Source: Paramarasmius palmivorus
Taxonomy: Eukaryota > Basidiomycota > Agaricomycetes > Agaricales > Marasmiaceae
Direction of reading: 5' to 3'
Assembly: GCA_037176845.1 (NCBI GenBank)
Contig: JAYKXP010000336.1
Location: 1-25,189 of the forward strand
Length of the DNA stretch: 25,189 bases
Below are positions 1 to 10,062 of this stretch, piece by piece. Under the pieces are notes generated by a model. The model did not search any database. It was not told the DNA's origin and worked only from the letters and a program-made list of their open reading frames with translations. A program made the translations under genes and the position numbers. Every line of letters starts with the position of its first letter. Within the stretch, counting starts at the first letter, position 1.

Positions 1-156
1 TGCTTGACTCAGTTCCCGATGATCTCTTCTTCAAGCTCTATGATTCCGAAGGTATGTACTTTGTAAGACCATTCTCTATCTCACTCGAAAGGTTTTTGAT
101 TCGTTCCGGCAGCAAGTTGGTCGTTTGGAAACACTTTACGTGGCGTTCCTGCTTGA
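1..156 (+). CDS. 3' end of an unidentified gene cut by the window edge
   Basis: Likely last two exons of a plus-strand gene. Bases 3-51 read in frame as LDSVPDDLFFKLYDSE, followed by a consensus donor (G|GTATGT at 52). A CAG acceptor ends at 112, giving a 61-nt intron. The final exon (113-156) restores the frame and ends ASWSFGNTLRGVPA before TGA at 154-156. Intron size and splice sites match the other spliced genes in the window, which is the main support. I do not recognise the protein family. Too little is present to assign a function, and the chance that this is a fortuitous open frame is real. Confidence 0.4.
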
Positions 157-1159
157 CCTTGGCTTAACCCGTTTATTTTCGGTACGCGGCATTCGATTAC
201 TCACCGTTCATGTCTCTCATCGTACTGAAATAACACTGCGTGGAATTTACGATCCACAATCATCGAGTACCAAGTTATGAGGTCGTTCAAGTTGGAAAGG
301 TGAGTCTGTTGGCGTCTTCCAACACGGCGCTACCAGTGGTTGGACTTAGGCTGCCTAAGTTAGGCACTGTATCTGCAAATCACAAGAAAGAGATTGGTAT
401 GCCACTCTCTCCTTCGCCTTATTCATGAACTCAGATATCGTTATCAGGGCATCAGAACAGCGATAAAATGCATCCATGCAAGTCGCAAAATCAACATTTT
501 CTTGAAAATACCAGCCTATCCGATATCCAGCGTTGAAGCCACTTCAATAACTTTCCTCCATGCATCCGTTATTGGTGGCGATGGCCGTCAAAGCGCCCTA
601 AAACCATGAGAGAATATCCCGAAGTCGTCGGAATGCAGTGGGCGTACCGACGTTCGTTGTCGAGATGGATTTGAGACTTGTACATGTATCACACTGTTAT
701 CTCTACTACGGCGTCCAATAGATAACATCAAGTGTGTGATATGTATTCGAAGGTTCTGTCTCCGCTCTGAATCAACTCCATCTTGTCGTTTCTCTATGTC
801 CATTTTACCAAGAAAGTGGAAAAGAGTGATTGAAAACACAAGTGTTTGCTATATATTCGAAACTACCTCCTATCTCTACTCGCTTCTTTGTGTCCATTGT
901 ATCATGGATAAGTGTAAGAAAATGTGAGTGTAGATGAAAATGTCCATCGATGAGCGCGGTATTGTTGAACTGCCCCCTTTAAGCAGCATTAGAGAACGCA
1001 GGTATCACAATATCAAAGCTGGGCATTCATCGATCAGCACAATCTACCCTAGAAAAAATTGTTCGCTTATACCCTAGAGTGCGAATGAGTTTCAACAAGG
1101 TACTGGCACACCGTTATTGTACGTACCACAATTGCTGCATCAATTATCGATGCAAATCT
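157..1159. other. Gene-free stretch with a degenerate tandem repeat
   Basis: I see no supported gene in this 1-kb stretch. The open frames here (for example 240-428, 588-839 minus, 736-927) are short, share no motif with anything else in the window and have no coherent splice partners. It lies between the stop of the edge gene and the 3' end of the F-box pseudogene. The only structure seen is the approximate repeat at 731-930. Confidence 0.5.
731..930. repeat. Degenerate two-copy tandem repeat, period about 110 bp
   Basis: The 21 bases at 731-751 match 841-861 at 18 of 21 positions, exactly 110 bp apart. Further along, a second anchor (TGTCCATT followed by an A/G-rich tail) recurs in both copies, about 96 bp apart, so the copies also differ by an indel. 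Read by eye only; no function is suggested. Confidence 0.4.
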
Positions 1160-2615
1160 TCAGCTGAAATCCAATTCCTCAGCCACCTTTTTTATATGAA
1201 GACCCTAGTCGGAAACTTTAGAACCAAAAGAAAAGAAACAAATCGCGAACTAACCTGGAAGCCTATTCTTGAAGATATCATAACAAAAATCATCAACCAA
1301 TTCGAGTAGATCTGATCACTCATCCCTGATCTGCTATCCCTACAAAATCACAATTTACTCTGGTGGCGCTGCTTACTTATCGATAAGTAGACGATGGAGC
1401 TCGCGAGCTTTTTACATTAGAACGCTGTAAACATCCTTTGAAGCAGCCATTCGAATCTTTTATAGGCTCGAATTTTCAATCCTTAAGGTCGACATGTAGG
1501 TCGACAAAGGGGTAGCAAGTCATGAATGAATGACTGCCCCGTAACTGCCAAATGGCGGACCAGTATCAGATGATCCTGGGGATCCCTTTGAGGACACGAA
1601 AAGGCGTCTTTGGACATCAAGACAACGCAAGTGATGGTGATCGTGAGAGAATTGATGAGATTGCCGGTCGATGTCGATGGATACTTCGCCCAAAATGAGA
1701 CGTGTCAAAGCAGGGGGGGGGGGACAAGTGAGTTGGTTAAAGAGGTTTATGAGTGATTGCTCTTTGAAAAATGAGTATGCGGTTATGCTTAGGGTTTGGA
1801 GGTTGGAAAGGGTAGGTATGGAGATGTTCGATGGGAGTGAAGAGTCCACAAATACAAATCGGGCGTATTGTAGTGAGGAAGAGTTGTCCCACGGGGGACC
1901 CGAGACAAAGTTAGTTAAGGTCGATCTTTCGATGAAGATGGTAAGAGAACAGGTGGGAGTATGGGATCCAGTGCTCGGAGTAGCTTGTTTCACGGTTCAA
2001 TGGCATGTAAACTGAGCTTTGGAAACGTCGACAGGGCGTTTGCGTATTGTCCTGTTGCCTTGCGGTGCGATGTCTCTTCCAGTTCCGAGACGAATAAGTT
2101 TGTGAATTGGTCTCGGAAGGTGGGCATCAAATAGTGAAGAATCGTCAAAGGACTGTAAGTGAGAGGTTGCCGAATGCGTCCAACGTGATCAAAAATGGAT
2201 TTTTAGAAGCGGTAAGGCGACGTACCTTCGGGTTGGGATGATTTGAGAAACTCTAGGCATGAGTCAAAGCCAAAGAGTCGGATTAAAGTTCTGAAAGATG
2301 GAGAAGAGGGTTATTGATTTTGGAGTTTCTGTTCGTGGTGCTTTTGAAGCGCTCGAGGCCTCGGATGCGGAGAACGAACAGGATGCTGATATAGATGAGA
2401 ATGATTTTTGACAGGAGCCTGGTGTATTCAATTGAGACGTTTCTCCAATGGCGCATACGCTACCATAGGGAACCGTTGAGTTTATAACTGACCAGCGTAC
2501 TGGTTCGAGGACTTTGTAGGGGCTTTGTTGGGTTTGATGTATGGTGGAATGTAGATTGTAGATAGAATTTCTGAGGTATAGATTGATATGGGCTCGGTGT
2601 AGTGCTGGGGGTCAT
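1160..2615 (-). pseudogene. Decayed F-box protein gene, tandem paralogue of the 2872-4377 gene
   Basis: Collinear with the intact neighbour over its whole length. An ATG at 2613-2615 starts MTPS, matching MTPA of the intact gene. The F-box Leu-Pro-Pro-Glu is hit by a one-base deletion (CCTCCAGAA became CCTCAGAA). The CRYWRA and LRR regions follow with many frame breaks. The best preserved stretch is an open frame at 1520-1993, aligning with the central LRR part of both intact copies. A run of 11 G at 1713-1723 (poly-C on the coding strand) turns the family's Cys-Pro-Ala into Cys followed by four Pro. Near the 3' end the exon junction CTTCCAG|GTTAGT at 1255/1254 and a CTAG acceptor at 1205-1208 preserve a 50-nt version of the intact gene's last intron. 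The terminal exon has a Trp codon changed to TGA. No functional product is expected. Confidence 0.82.
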
Positions 2616-2871
2616 GATTGGTCGAGGAACACATTCATGCTATGTCAGATCCCACGCATCGATCCTTCGGGCCCGGCCGCGTTGTGTAATTCACCACGTG
2701 GCGGCATTCCGAATAGGCCATCGAGCTGCCTAATCCGAGGAGTTGTAATGTCAATAAGTACCGGGTCGTATCGCGTAAACACGAATTAATGATTGATGAT
2801 ATATCGATGATAGGTACTCACATTACAGACATAGTAATTATCTACAATAGAAGCAGACTACGGAACGAGAA

Positions 2872-4377
2872 TTATGTCCACCTGTCCGAATCCCATATCT
2901 CGGCCTCCTCCCAACCGACAACTTCATACGGCATCCCTAGAACACGCTAGTGTGACACAAAAGAAAGGAAAGCAGAATCGTTTGACTCACCTGGAAGCCT
3001 ATACTTGAAGAACTCGTAATGACCATCCCGATCAATATATATCCTAATCGCTCTTCCTTCAATCTGCATATCCCTCACCCAAACGATGATATCATCGGGT
3101 ACCGATACGCGATATGTCGATAGGTATACTGATTGGAGCCTCGGAGGCTCTTGACGTTCCCAAAGGGCCGTAACCATCCATCTGAACGCGTCCCAATCGA
3201 ATTTTTTATCAGCAGTATGAATCCTCAGGTCTTTCAAGCCCGATATATGGGTAGCGAGGTCGTCCATGAATCGAGTCGTGCCTGAATAAGAAAGATCAAG
3301 AATGGAGAGAGTGGGGATGCCGTCAATGAGCATGAACAGTTCATCCTCTTTGAACAACGTCCCGCCCAATTGAAAATATCGCAAATGTGGAGATTTAGCG
3401 AGAAACGAAGCAAGTGCGTGCACGAATGTTGATTGTTTGGATAACTCGTACACGTCTTGGAAGGAGAATGTGTCGAGTGCGGGACAGGCGAATTGGTGAA
3501 GGAAGTTGGCGAAGCTGGAATGATAGGAAAAGGTGAACGGGGATCTTGGGGTGTCTTTTGCGGTGATGTTTAGGGTATTGAGGTCTGGAAGAGTTGGTAC
3601 GGGGATGTTATCGGGGAGTGAAAAGTTGCAAATGGAGACATCCGCGTGTTGTAGCGAAGAGTTGCCTGCGAGGACTCCGACAAGGAGAGTCAGGTCGATG
3701 TCATCGATTATGATGGAGGTAAGATGGGAGCATGGAATACAATGCTCAGAAGTAAGCGTCACTCCACGGAGTTCAATGGACTGTATCCGGGCATCGGAAA
3801 ATGTCGACAGGCCGTTCGTGGCAGTCAATGTGTTCTTGTTAAGCCCGAGGCGCCTAATATCGCTGAATTGATCGCGGAACGTGGGCATTAAAATGGTAAA
3901 GAATTGTTCACGGGCGCCTGACAATGTGAGGCGCTGAATCCGTCCTGCGTGGTCGAAGATGGTTTTCAGGAGGCGGAAGGAAACGTCGCCTTCGAGTTGG
4001 GATGATTCGAGAAATTCCAGACAGGAGTCGAAATGAAAATTCCAATGAAAGTCGAGAGAGACGGAAAGAGGGTGTGATTTGGAGCGTTCGAGGTGCATTT
4101 GAAGACGATCGAGGATGGCGGGAGGATATTGAAGCTGTGAGAGATCAAGAATTATTTTTGACCACATTGCTGGTGTATTCAATGAGAGGGCTCTCCAATA
4201 GCGGCATACGCTGCCCACTAGCGAACCATTGAGTTTTAGTTGATCACCATATGGTCTCCTGCGAAACCGTTCCTCGAAGCGGGTCTTGTAAGGTTTGATG
4301 TTGGTGAGAATGAAGATTGTTGAAAGGATTTCTGGAGGTAAAGATTGGATGCGGGACTGAGTATGTGCAGGGGTCAT
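2872..4377 (-). CDS. F-box protein with C-terminal LRR-like region
   Basis: Predicted adaptor of an SCF ubiquitin ligase: the F-box would bind Skp1 and the C-terminal repeats a substrate (family knowledge, not shown here). Model: complement(join(2872..2936, 2991..4377)), 483 aa. The start is ATG at 4375-4377. The frame extends upstream only to a GTG, and the pseudogene at 1160-2615 conserves the same ATG. The F-box core SLPPEILSTIF lies at residues 12-22; a second block, VCRYWRALSLNTPAMW, at 57-72 is typical of agaricomycete F-box-like proteins. The rest, to about 440, is irregular leucine-rich. Reading straight past 2991 gives an unrelated tail. A consensus donor (CCAG|GTGAGT), a 54-nt intron and a CTAG acceptor give instead a conserved-looking end, GMPYEVVGWEEAEIWDSDRW. 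The paralogue at 4710-6164 lacks this intron and tail. The substrate is unknown. Confidence 0.9.
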
Positions 4378-4709
4378 GATGGTCGAAGAATGGTCGAAGA
4401 AAAACACGCCGTCGCAGCTGCGACCCTCGGTCCCGGCATCGATGATGATGTCATCATTTCTCCGGCCCCATAGGGGCTTTTAAAATCCTTCGTTAGCCAT
4501 TTGTGAGCTTAATTGTCTATCTGACAGTGCGGTACGTGGTCAGATGGCTGGAATAACTCGAAGATAAAGGCTTTGACGGATAGATTTCAACATTCCCCGT
4601 TATTGTGTTGCAGCCAATCGGCACGCAGTAGAGAATCAAAAACTAGGCTTTACTGAGCGATAGTAATAGGAACATGAAGGATAATGTAAAGATTGATTAC
4701 GACGACCTA
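4378..4709. promoter_or_regulatory. Spacer between tandem F-box genes, with a 14-bp palindrome
   Basis: Upstream region of the 2872-4377 gene and downstream region of the 4710-6164 gene. A perfect palindrome, GTCGCAGCTGCGAC, lies at 4411-4424, 34 bp upstream of the ATG. A CRE-like TGATGTCATC follows a little further upstream. These are candidate protein-binding sites by sequence symmetry only. No TATA box or other core promoter element is convincing. Confidence 0.25.
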
Positions 4710-6164
4710 TCACGTAGTCAAAAACTGCTCTATCTGTTCTTGCACCCTATACCTATAAAACTCCAATCTCACCTCACGATTGCATAAAATCCTCACCGCC
4801 TTACCTTCCTGCTGCCTATCTCTTACCCAATTTCTCGCATCCTCCGGTACACAGCTCCACCTAATCTCCAGATACGCCGACCCAAGGGAGCACTCCTTCA
4901 GCTCCCACCTGCATGAAAGCATCTCCTGCCAAGCATCCCAATCAAACCCCTTTGAGTACCAATCGAGCCGCAGTTCTTTCAACTTCGGCACCAACAATCC
5001 TTCACCCAACGCCCCCATAAACCGAGTATTCACTCCCGTTGTCATTGCCACACTGAGAAGAACGAGTTCCCTCATCTCCTTGAGGATACAGAACACATCC
5101 TCGTCGCAAAATTCCGTATATCCCAAGTAAAAGCTTCGAATCCGAGGGGAGCGTTTGACAAAAGCAGTCAACGCCTGCCGAAAATACATCATACTTGGTT
5201 TCATGTTGACCGAGCGGAAATCCATTGGCATCCCGAATGTCAGAGATGTCAACGCTGGACAGGTGAGCAGGTTGATGAAATTGGTGTAATTATCGGGAGA
5301 GTAATCTTGGAGTATCATGTGAAGATCCAGGTTTCGGAGGTGAAGGAGTGGAGGTATGGAGGCTTTGCCCACATTCACGGTTTGATGTAAAACGTATTTG
5401 ACGCTTTGAAGTGATGTGGATGTGGATAGATTGTCGATAACGAGGGGTAAATCGGCGTCTTCAATGAGGATGTTGGTGAGATTGGAATAGGAAAGGTGAT
5501 GTCTTTTTGGATTGAAGGGGACGGTAGCATGGAACAGCTCGATGCTCCGTAGCGGAGATGTAGAGAACGCATTTAGGATGTTGTATGGCTCGTCGTTGTA
5601 AACAAGAAGTGCAATGTGAGTGAGACTGAGCAAACGATCCCGCAATGTAGGCATGAACCGGAGCGACAGTTCAGTGCTAAGAATGTGGAGAGAGAGGTGA
5701 AAAATGCGTTTGGCATGAGCGAGTATGGATTTCATAAAGTGAAAAGTGACCGGGACGGCTTTAGGATCGACGACATTTGATTCATGGATAAACTCGATGA
5801 GTCGGTTAAAATCCAAGTCTGGATCAGCGAAATCTAGGGAAATGGAGGGAGGATGGGATTTTGAGCGCGAAAGGTGCTTTTCGAGGGTTTCGAGAGTTGC
5901 AGGGTGATATGCAGAGGATCCTATTTCTAAGCGGATCGAAGCCCAGAGCGCGGGTGTGCTCATTGAAATGGCTCTCCAATAGCGGCATACGAGACCGAGA
6001 TGAGACCCTGTAGATCTCGAATGCGGACCGTAAGCATTACTATTGGCCTGGTAAATCTGAACCTGCGTGGGTAGATGAAGTACATGCCGCACATCAGTGG
6101 AAAGGAATATTTGAGAGAGAATTTCTGGTGGAAATGATTCGATGGTGGTAGATTTCGCGCACAT
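4710..6164 (-). CDS. F-box protein with C-terminal LRR-like region (second copy)
   Basis: Single-exon gene, 484 aa from ATG at 6162-6164; the frame extends five codons further only to a GTG. F-box core SFPPEILSQIF near residues 10-20, then VCRYWRAISMSTPALW at 59-74, then leucine-rich repeats typical of the family. It shares collinear blocks with the 2872-4377 protein: LERSKSHP-like after the Trp block, a Cys-Pro-Ala repeat, and FDWDA followed by W near the C terminus. Inferred role: substrate receptor of an SCF E3 ligase. Same strand and order as its neighbours (head-to-tail), so tandem duplication is the likely origin. Unlike the neighbour it ends directly after the EFYRYR motif, without the 3' intron and EVVGWEE-type tail, so one of the two has lost or gained its end. 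The frame is unbroken. Confidence 0.9.
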   Translation of the reverse strand: MCAKSTTIESFPPEILSQIFLSTDVRHVLHLPTQVQIYQANSNAYGPHSRSTGSHLGLVCRYWRAISMSTPALWASIRLEIGSSAYHPATLETLEKHLSRSKSHPPSISLDFADPDLDFNRLIEFIHESNVVDPKAVPVTFHFMKSILAHAKRIFHLSLHILSTELSLRFMPTLRDRLLSLTHIALLVYNDEPYNILNAFSTSPLRSIELFHATVPFNPKRHHLSYSNLTNILIEDADLPLVIDNLSTSTSLQSVKYVLHQTVNVGKASIPPLLHLRNLDLHMILQDYSPDNYTNFINLLTCPALTSLTFGMPMDFRSVNMKPSMMYFRQALTAFVKRSPRIRSFYLGYTEFCDEDVFCILKEMRELVLLSVAMTTGVNTRFMGALGEGLLVPKLKELRLDWYSKGFDWDAWQEMLSCRWELKECSLGSAYLEIRWSCVPEDARNWVRDRQQEGKAVRILCNREVRLEFYRYRVQEQIEQFLTT

Positions 6165-6802
6165 AGGAAGTCTATTCACATAGCAATTTGGGTGAGTGAA
6201 TGACTTTACTATGGAAGAGCGTATACCTAGCGATGTAGTGATGGTTTCAGTTCAGGAAGCGTTCTGTCACGTGCTTCAAAGACGCGCGCTTATTCTATTT
6301 CAATAGGGGCAAAACAGGTTTTGCTGTAGTTCCGCGGATTATACAGGCGTATTCTGGCAAATGGAATGGGGACGATAACGAAATACTTGTTCACCGAATC
6401 TAACTCAACAGATAGATGATTCACATTGAAGTCAAGATCCAAAGCCTTCATACGCGAAATTGTAATTGAAGAGTAATCAATGTTTCAATTTCCTTTATAG
6501 GAAACCCTAACGTTGAGAGTCGGTGCATTCTCTCATTCTTTCCGAGACACTGATATCGAATACTAGCGAGGTGAATACATGCACCGGGAAACACCCTGTG
6601 AGGTGAATGGCATGGGGATGATCAAAGTGTAAAGTATATGTGTACCCAGATGGGTGTGCCGATACCACCACGAGCTCAGCATGGAAGAATTTGGTAACAC
6701 AACTTCGATATCGGGGATCGGGGCAAGTTATAAAGAGTGGTGCAAAGAATACATCATCAATAGCTATCCTGTTATGATGCATTGATTAGCTCAATGTTCA
6801 CA
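6165..6802. promoter_or_regulatory. Upstream region of the second F-box gene; no gene seen
   Basis: A CACGTG E-box/G-box lies at 6268-6273, about 105 bp upstream of the ATG at 6164, and could be a basic helix-loop-helix site. A 91-codon minus frame at 6507-6782 begins with ATG but shows no recognisable motif and ends just upstream of the tRNA; I do not support it as a gene. Otherwise nothing is seen. Confidence 0.3.
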
Positions 6803-6901
6803 TCCCTGGTAGTATATCGGTTAGTACACGCGCCTGTCATGTTAATGGAGGCGATTAGTGATTTATCGCGCGAAAGCTGGGTTCGACTCCCAGCCAGGGA
6901 G
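6803..6901 (+). tRNA. tRNA-Asp (GTC) with a 27-nt intron
   Basis: Acceptor stem TCCCTGG (6803-6809) pairs with CCAGGGA (6894-6900), with discriminator G at 6901. The D-arm reads TATATCGGTTAGTAC. The anticodon stem CGCGC (6829-6833) pairs with GCGCG (6868-6872). The loop is CTGTCA plus C38 with anticodon GTC at 6836-6838. A 27-nt intron (6840-6866) lies at the canonical 37/38 position. The T-stem CTGGG/CCCAG flanks TTCGACT, and GGTTCGACTCC at 6880-6890 is a perfect B box for Pol III. It decodes GAC/GAU in the cytosol. The intron must be removed by the tRNA splicing endonuclease and ligase. Confidence 0.95.
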
Positions 6902-6921
6902 GTGCGTGGCACAAGGATAGC

Positions 6922-6926
6922 TTTTT
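6922..6926 (+). terminator. Pol III T-run terminator
   Basis: TTTTT begins 21 bp after the tRNA-Asp 3' end, the usual minimal RNA polymerase III termination signal in fungi. Confidence 0.7.
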
Positions 6927-8401
6927 CATTGGATTCCATAGAAATAGACATAGCAAAGTGTCGTACTAGCTATGTGCTCGCTACTTTCTACGCCTCTACC
7001 AACACCCATACGAATCTTTCTTCCCCTCTCCGCTTCCCTCGCAGCTTTGATGTAACCCCCAAATGAATACCCCCTCAACTCCACTGCCCTACTCAGCCAC
7101 GGAACACGAATAGAGAAGGATGTCGGGGTACGAAGGAAGCATCTCCGATGAACTCCAGAGACAGATGCCGGTGGTGGGGAGATACGGCAAGTCTTCCGAG
7201 CGAGGAGGATCGGCAGGGATACGCTCTTGTCAACAAAGAGAAATCAACTCCCCGTCTCCATGTCTCCGGGTGAGTAGTGATTACACCCTAGTGCGACTAA
7301 GGGAACGGAAGGGGTGAATGTATCGACCTCGGTATGCGAGTATTAAGGAGAGTGATTGTTTGAACCCGGAGTGCATGTGGGGGGAGGGGGTATATCACAA
7401 GCAGGTTGGATAATGAGAAAGGGAGAGGGATGAAGGCGGCGGCAACGGCAACGCTCTACACCGCCGAGTAAGCATATTGAGCAGGGAAGATGGCTACGAG
7501 AGCTTGGGGATGTGTGGTAGCTGCATGGGCTTTGGCAGTCGAGAATAGACGGATGACTCTAAAGGAAGGCTAGGTGGAGGAGGGTGAGGCGAAGGAAAGA
7601 AGATCGAGGTGGTGTAGAAATGCGGGTATTGCTGCCTGTTTCATGTCCGGGTTTGGGTTGAGAAAATGTACCGTTATCGCTACCTAGTAATCTGCAATCT
7701 GTTTAGGACATGTTTGAGGAAACAGTGAAGCGGAGGACGTACCAGGGTGTTCTAGTGACTTGCCCAAATAGAACCCCTTCTCCAGATCCCGACCGAGGTA
7801 AAGATGGTGATATGAGCAGTTGACAGGCGGATGAAAGAGCGAATAGAGATCTGGGAGATGAAGATATTTCACTTCCCAGCTTCTATTCGGGAGAATCTAA
7901 ACGCGGATGCAGTATAGATGTAGCAGGATGACGTGTATAATGAGCGGAGACGCACGATCGTCGGATACACGAGGGGCAGCTTCAAGGCAAGCCTGATGGA
8001 AAGCGCGAGAACAAATCGTGATAGTGGAAGGTACCAGGCGAGGATCTGTATCGGCGTGGGGGAAAGAAAGAGCTAGGGACATATGGTAGCCGTCTGAATC
8101 TTTCGCCACATTTCGTTCGTGCTTGTGAAAGGTGGAAGAGTGGCGGTGGATAGCGGAGAGGAGGACGGGACGCAGAGGAGCGTACTTGGCCAGCGAAGAT
8201 GACCTGTTATCACCACAAAGCTATCTGACTGTTGTTCAGACGGTAGTTCGAGGGACAGTGAGCAGCGAGCGTACCATTGACGGGATACCAGCGATTATGA
8301 CGCTACTTCCACGGCCAGTATTCCTCGTCCAGACCATGGCCGAGTGAAGGACGGCGCCGCTTGTTGAGAAGGCACCCCATAGAAGGAGGGAGTAGAGAGA
8401 T
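6927..8401. other. Gene-poor stretch
   Basis: About 1.5 kb with only short open frames (7120-7317 plus, 7684-7872 minus, 7897-8109 minus). None has a recognisable motif, a repeat elsewhere in the window or a consistent splice pattern. It could include decayed upstream or downstream parts of the remnant at 8402-8656, which reads on the minus strand, but I cannot show this. Confidence 0.4.
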
Positions 8402-8656
8402 CTAGTCGCCAAAGGTATCGCTACGACACCGGGTTAGGCAAAGCTCAAACACGAAGCTGGATGGTAACGGAGGAAGGTCTAAGCTGGGCGGATGTTGCTG
8501 TAGGAAGAGAGATTTGTACGATCGGCGGACAGCTGCACCAATCTTCGGGTGTACAATAGACAAGCTTCGAGGTGGTTTTCCGCGGGAAAAGGAGCGGTTT
8601 ATGAAGATGTGCTTGGTATCGACCGTAGAAGGTGGTACGTCGTGGTTTGCGTCTTT
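8402..8656 (-). pseudogene. Coding-like remnant, unit A copy
   Basis: Open frame of 84 codons with no ATG, from just after a TAA at 8657-8659 to TAG at 8402-8404. It includes STVDTKHIFINR and PKIGAAVRRSYKS. A diverged copy at 12543-12720 reads STVDSRHHIFLN and ANGAVVRLIVNKS in the same order, with a 17-bp identical core (TATCGACCGTAGAAGGT on the plus strand). Retention of the same reading frame in both copies suggests an old exon. I do not recognise the family. Lack of a start and its short length argue that it is a gene fragment. Its place, 1.4 kb upstream of the 10063-12436 gene, matches that of the second copy relative to unit B once the insertion is removed. Confidence 0.45.
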
Positions 8657-9057
8657 TTACTCGTAGTGGTAACCTGGGATAGGAAGGCAGCGGAAGGATT
8701 AGAGGGCATCGACCGGTTTTGGTACCGAAATCGTGCATCCGTTGAGATGTTCATGATTTCGGACATCTGATGGCTCATTAGCGTCAGCGAGAGAAGAAAC
8801 GTCCAAAACATACCGAGAAAATGACCTCGGTGCTCGAACAGCTTTCTATCCTCCCTTTACACATCGAAGTCCTTCAGAAACATCTCTTCTTAGAGCGGTG
8901 TGTGCCCTAATGGGTCCTCCTAACGTTGTGGAACATCGTCGTCTTGGGGTCGCCATTCATGCCTATTGGACCCATTGTTTGAAGGATATGGGGAAAAGAG
9001 GAATGTAAGAAAGACTTACCAGTATTCTCGTATGTCTGCCTGATCGTTTCAGCATCA
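8657..9057. other. Spacer within unit A; no gene
   Basis: No gene recognised. Parts of 8657-8760 can be aligned loosely with 12830-12960 of unit B (shared GTTTGCGTCTT-like and AGCGGAAG anchors). The rest has no clear partner, because the matching position in unit B is taken by the 2.4-kb insertion. Confidence 0.35.
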
Positions 9058-9420
9058 AGTAGCCTATTTTTGACCTATACTAGTCATCAGATAACTACCG
9101 AGAGACTGCAGACAAAAGACGTACTATTTGCATCGAACATAGCAATTTCCTTACCGCATCTGGACAATCTTGATGAGACCACTCAGCAATTCGATTTTCC
9201 AGCTTCCAGATTGATTGTCGTCGGTGAAGAACAGCGAGATCATCGTGGTCGGGGAAAGAGAGTGGATTTACTACGTGGCATTTAGAACTGCCATCACCTG
9301 ATGCCTATTAGACGCCCGCCCCTTCATTCTGTTCTGCGACCATGAAGCGATTCGTCGCAAGTCCACCCGGCTTGACCTGAAGACAGATGTATGTACCGCC
9401 AGTGAATGGCACTTTCAGTA
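9058..9420 (+). repeat. Conserved upstream block, unit A copy
   Basis: Aligns by eye with about 15728-16080. Shared anchors include a CTATTTTnGACCTATACT start, ACATCAGATAA, GACAAAA, GGAAAGAGAGT, a GTGGCATT motif, ACCTGATG and ATTAGACGCC, ending with a donor-like GATGTATGTACC (unit B: GGGTAATGTACC). The unit B copy keeps a 101-codon frame (15828-16133) starting with ATG; in unit A the ATG is changed and stops interrupt the frame. It is either the upstream region or a lost 5' exon of the gene that follows, or a separate decayed gene. Confidence 0.5.
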
Positions 9421-10062
9421 CTTATCTTGCAACCCTCCCATAACTAATCATCTCAGGTGTAATGTCTAATAAAATACTGTCGCCGGCACTTACATTCAAG
9501 TTCCAGGTATGTCCGAATCATTTAAGAGATTTCAATGGAACCATTCTTTATTGGATGTAGGGTCTCGTCAATTATTGCCACCTGTGAAGAAGTGTTGAGT
9601 GTACGCTCCCAATTCCACGAACAGCAGCTAACTCTTTCCCAAAAGCAGGCGCAGGGTACGTAACATATACTATCACGGATAGTCGGTAAGGCACGCTAAA
9701 GCTCAAACGTGTTTTATTGTACGTTGAAGCTGATCTGACGCAGTATCCCAAAGGGTTTTCAAGAACTAGCAATATGTCAATTCGTGTTTCTATAGACAAT
9801 CCGCTTCTCATTCAATCCAGCCCCGCAGCCCACTAGGGCGCTAATCACCTTTCTTACGGCTATAGAACGGCTTTTCACGGGCATCAAACCCATGACGGAT
9901 GGGTGACTGATGTACTTACGTGTAGAAGAATAGACTTCTTGACAGCTGGATTGGACGCTGGTAAGTAACGGCGTTTCTTTGGGATACAGCTTTCACCGTT
10001 GCATTTTATCGCCCTGCCTTCCTTCAAGCCTTCAGGTTCTCGTCCTCTTTGCGTAGCCCAAG
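9421..10062. promoter_or_regulatory. Region upstream of the unit A gene
   Basis: No supported gene. Several intron-like signals on the plus strand (GTATGT at 9507 with a TAG at 9560; GTACGTAAC near 9655 with a CAG near 9746) could belong to 5' UTR introns, but joining them gives no long frame. Presumably contains the promoter of the 10063-12436 gene. Confidence 0.25.

Noticed and set aside
4378..4407. Longer N terminus of the first F-box protein (10 extra residues)
   Set aside because: The upstream codon at 4405-4407 is GTG, not ATG; the ATG at 4375-4377 is conserved in the neighbouring pseudogene.
6165..6179. Longer N terminus of the second F-box protein
   Set aside because: The first codon would be GTG (6177-6179); ATG at 6162-6164 is preferred for a nuclear gene.
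6507..6782. 91-codon minus frame next to the tRNA
   Set aside because: It has an ATG but no motif, no homologue in the window and no splice partners.
9462..9811. Small spliced gene starting ATG TCT AAT AAA
   Set aside because: Splice sites look good, but the phase gives a stop eight codons into the second exon.
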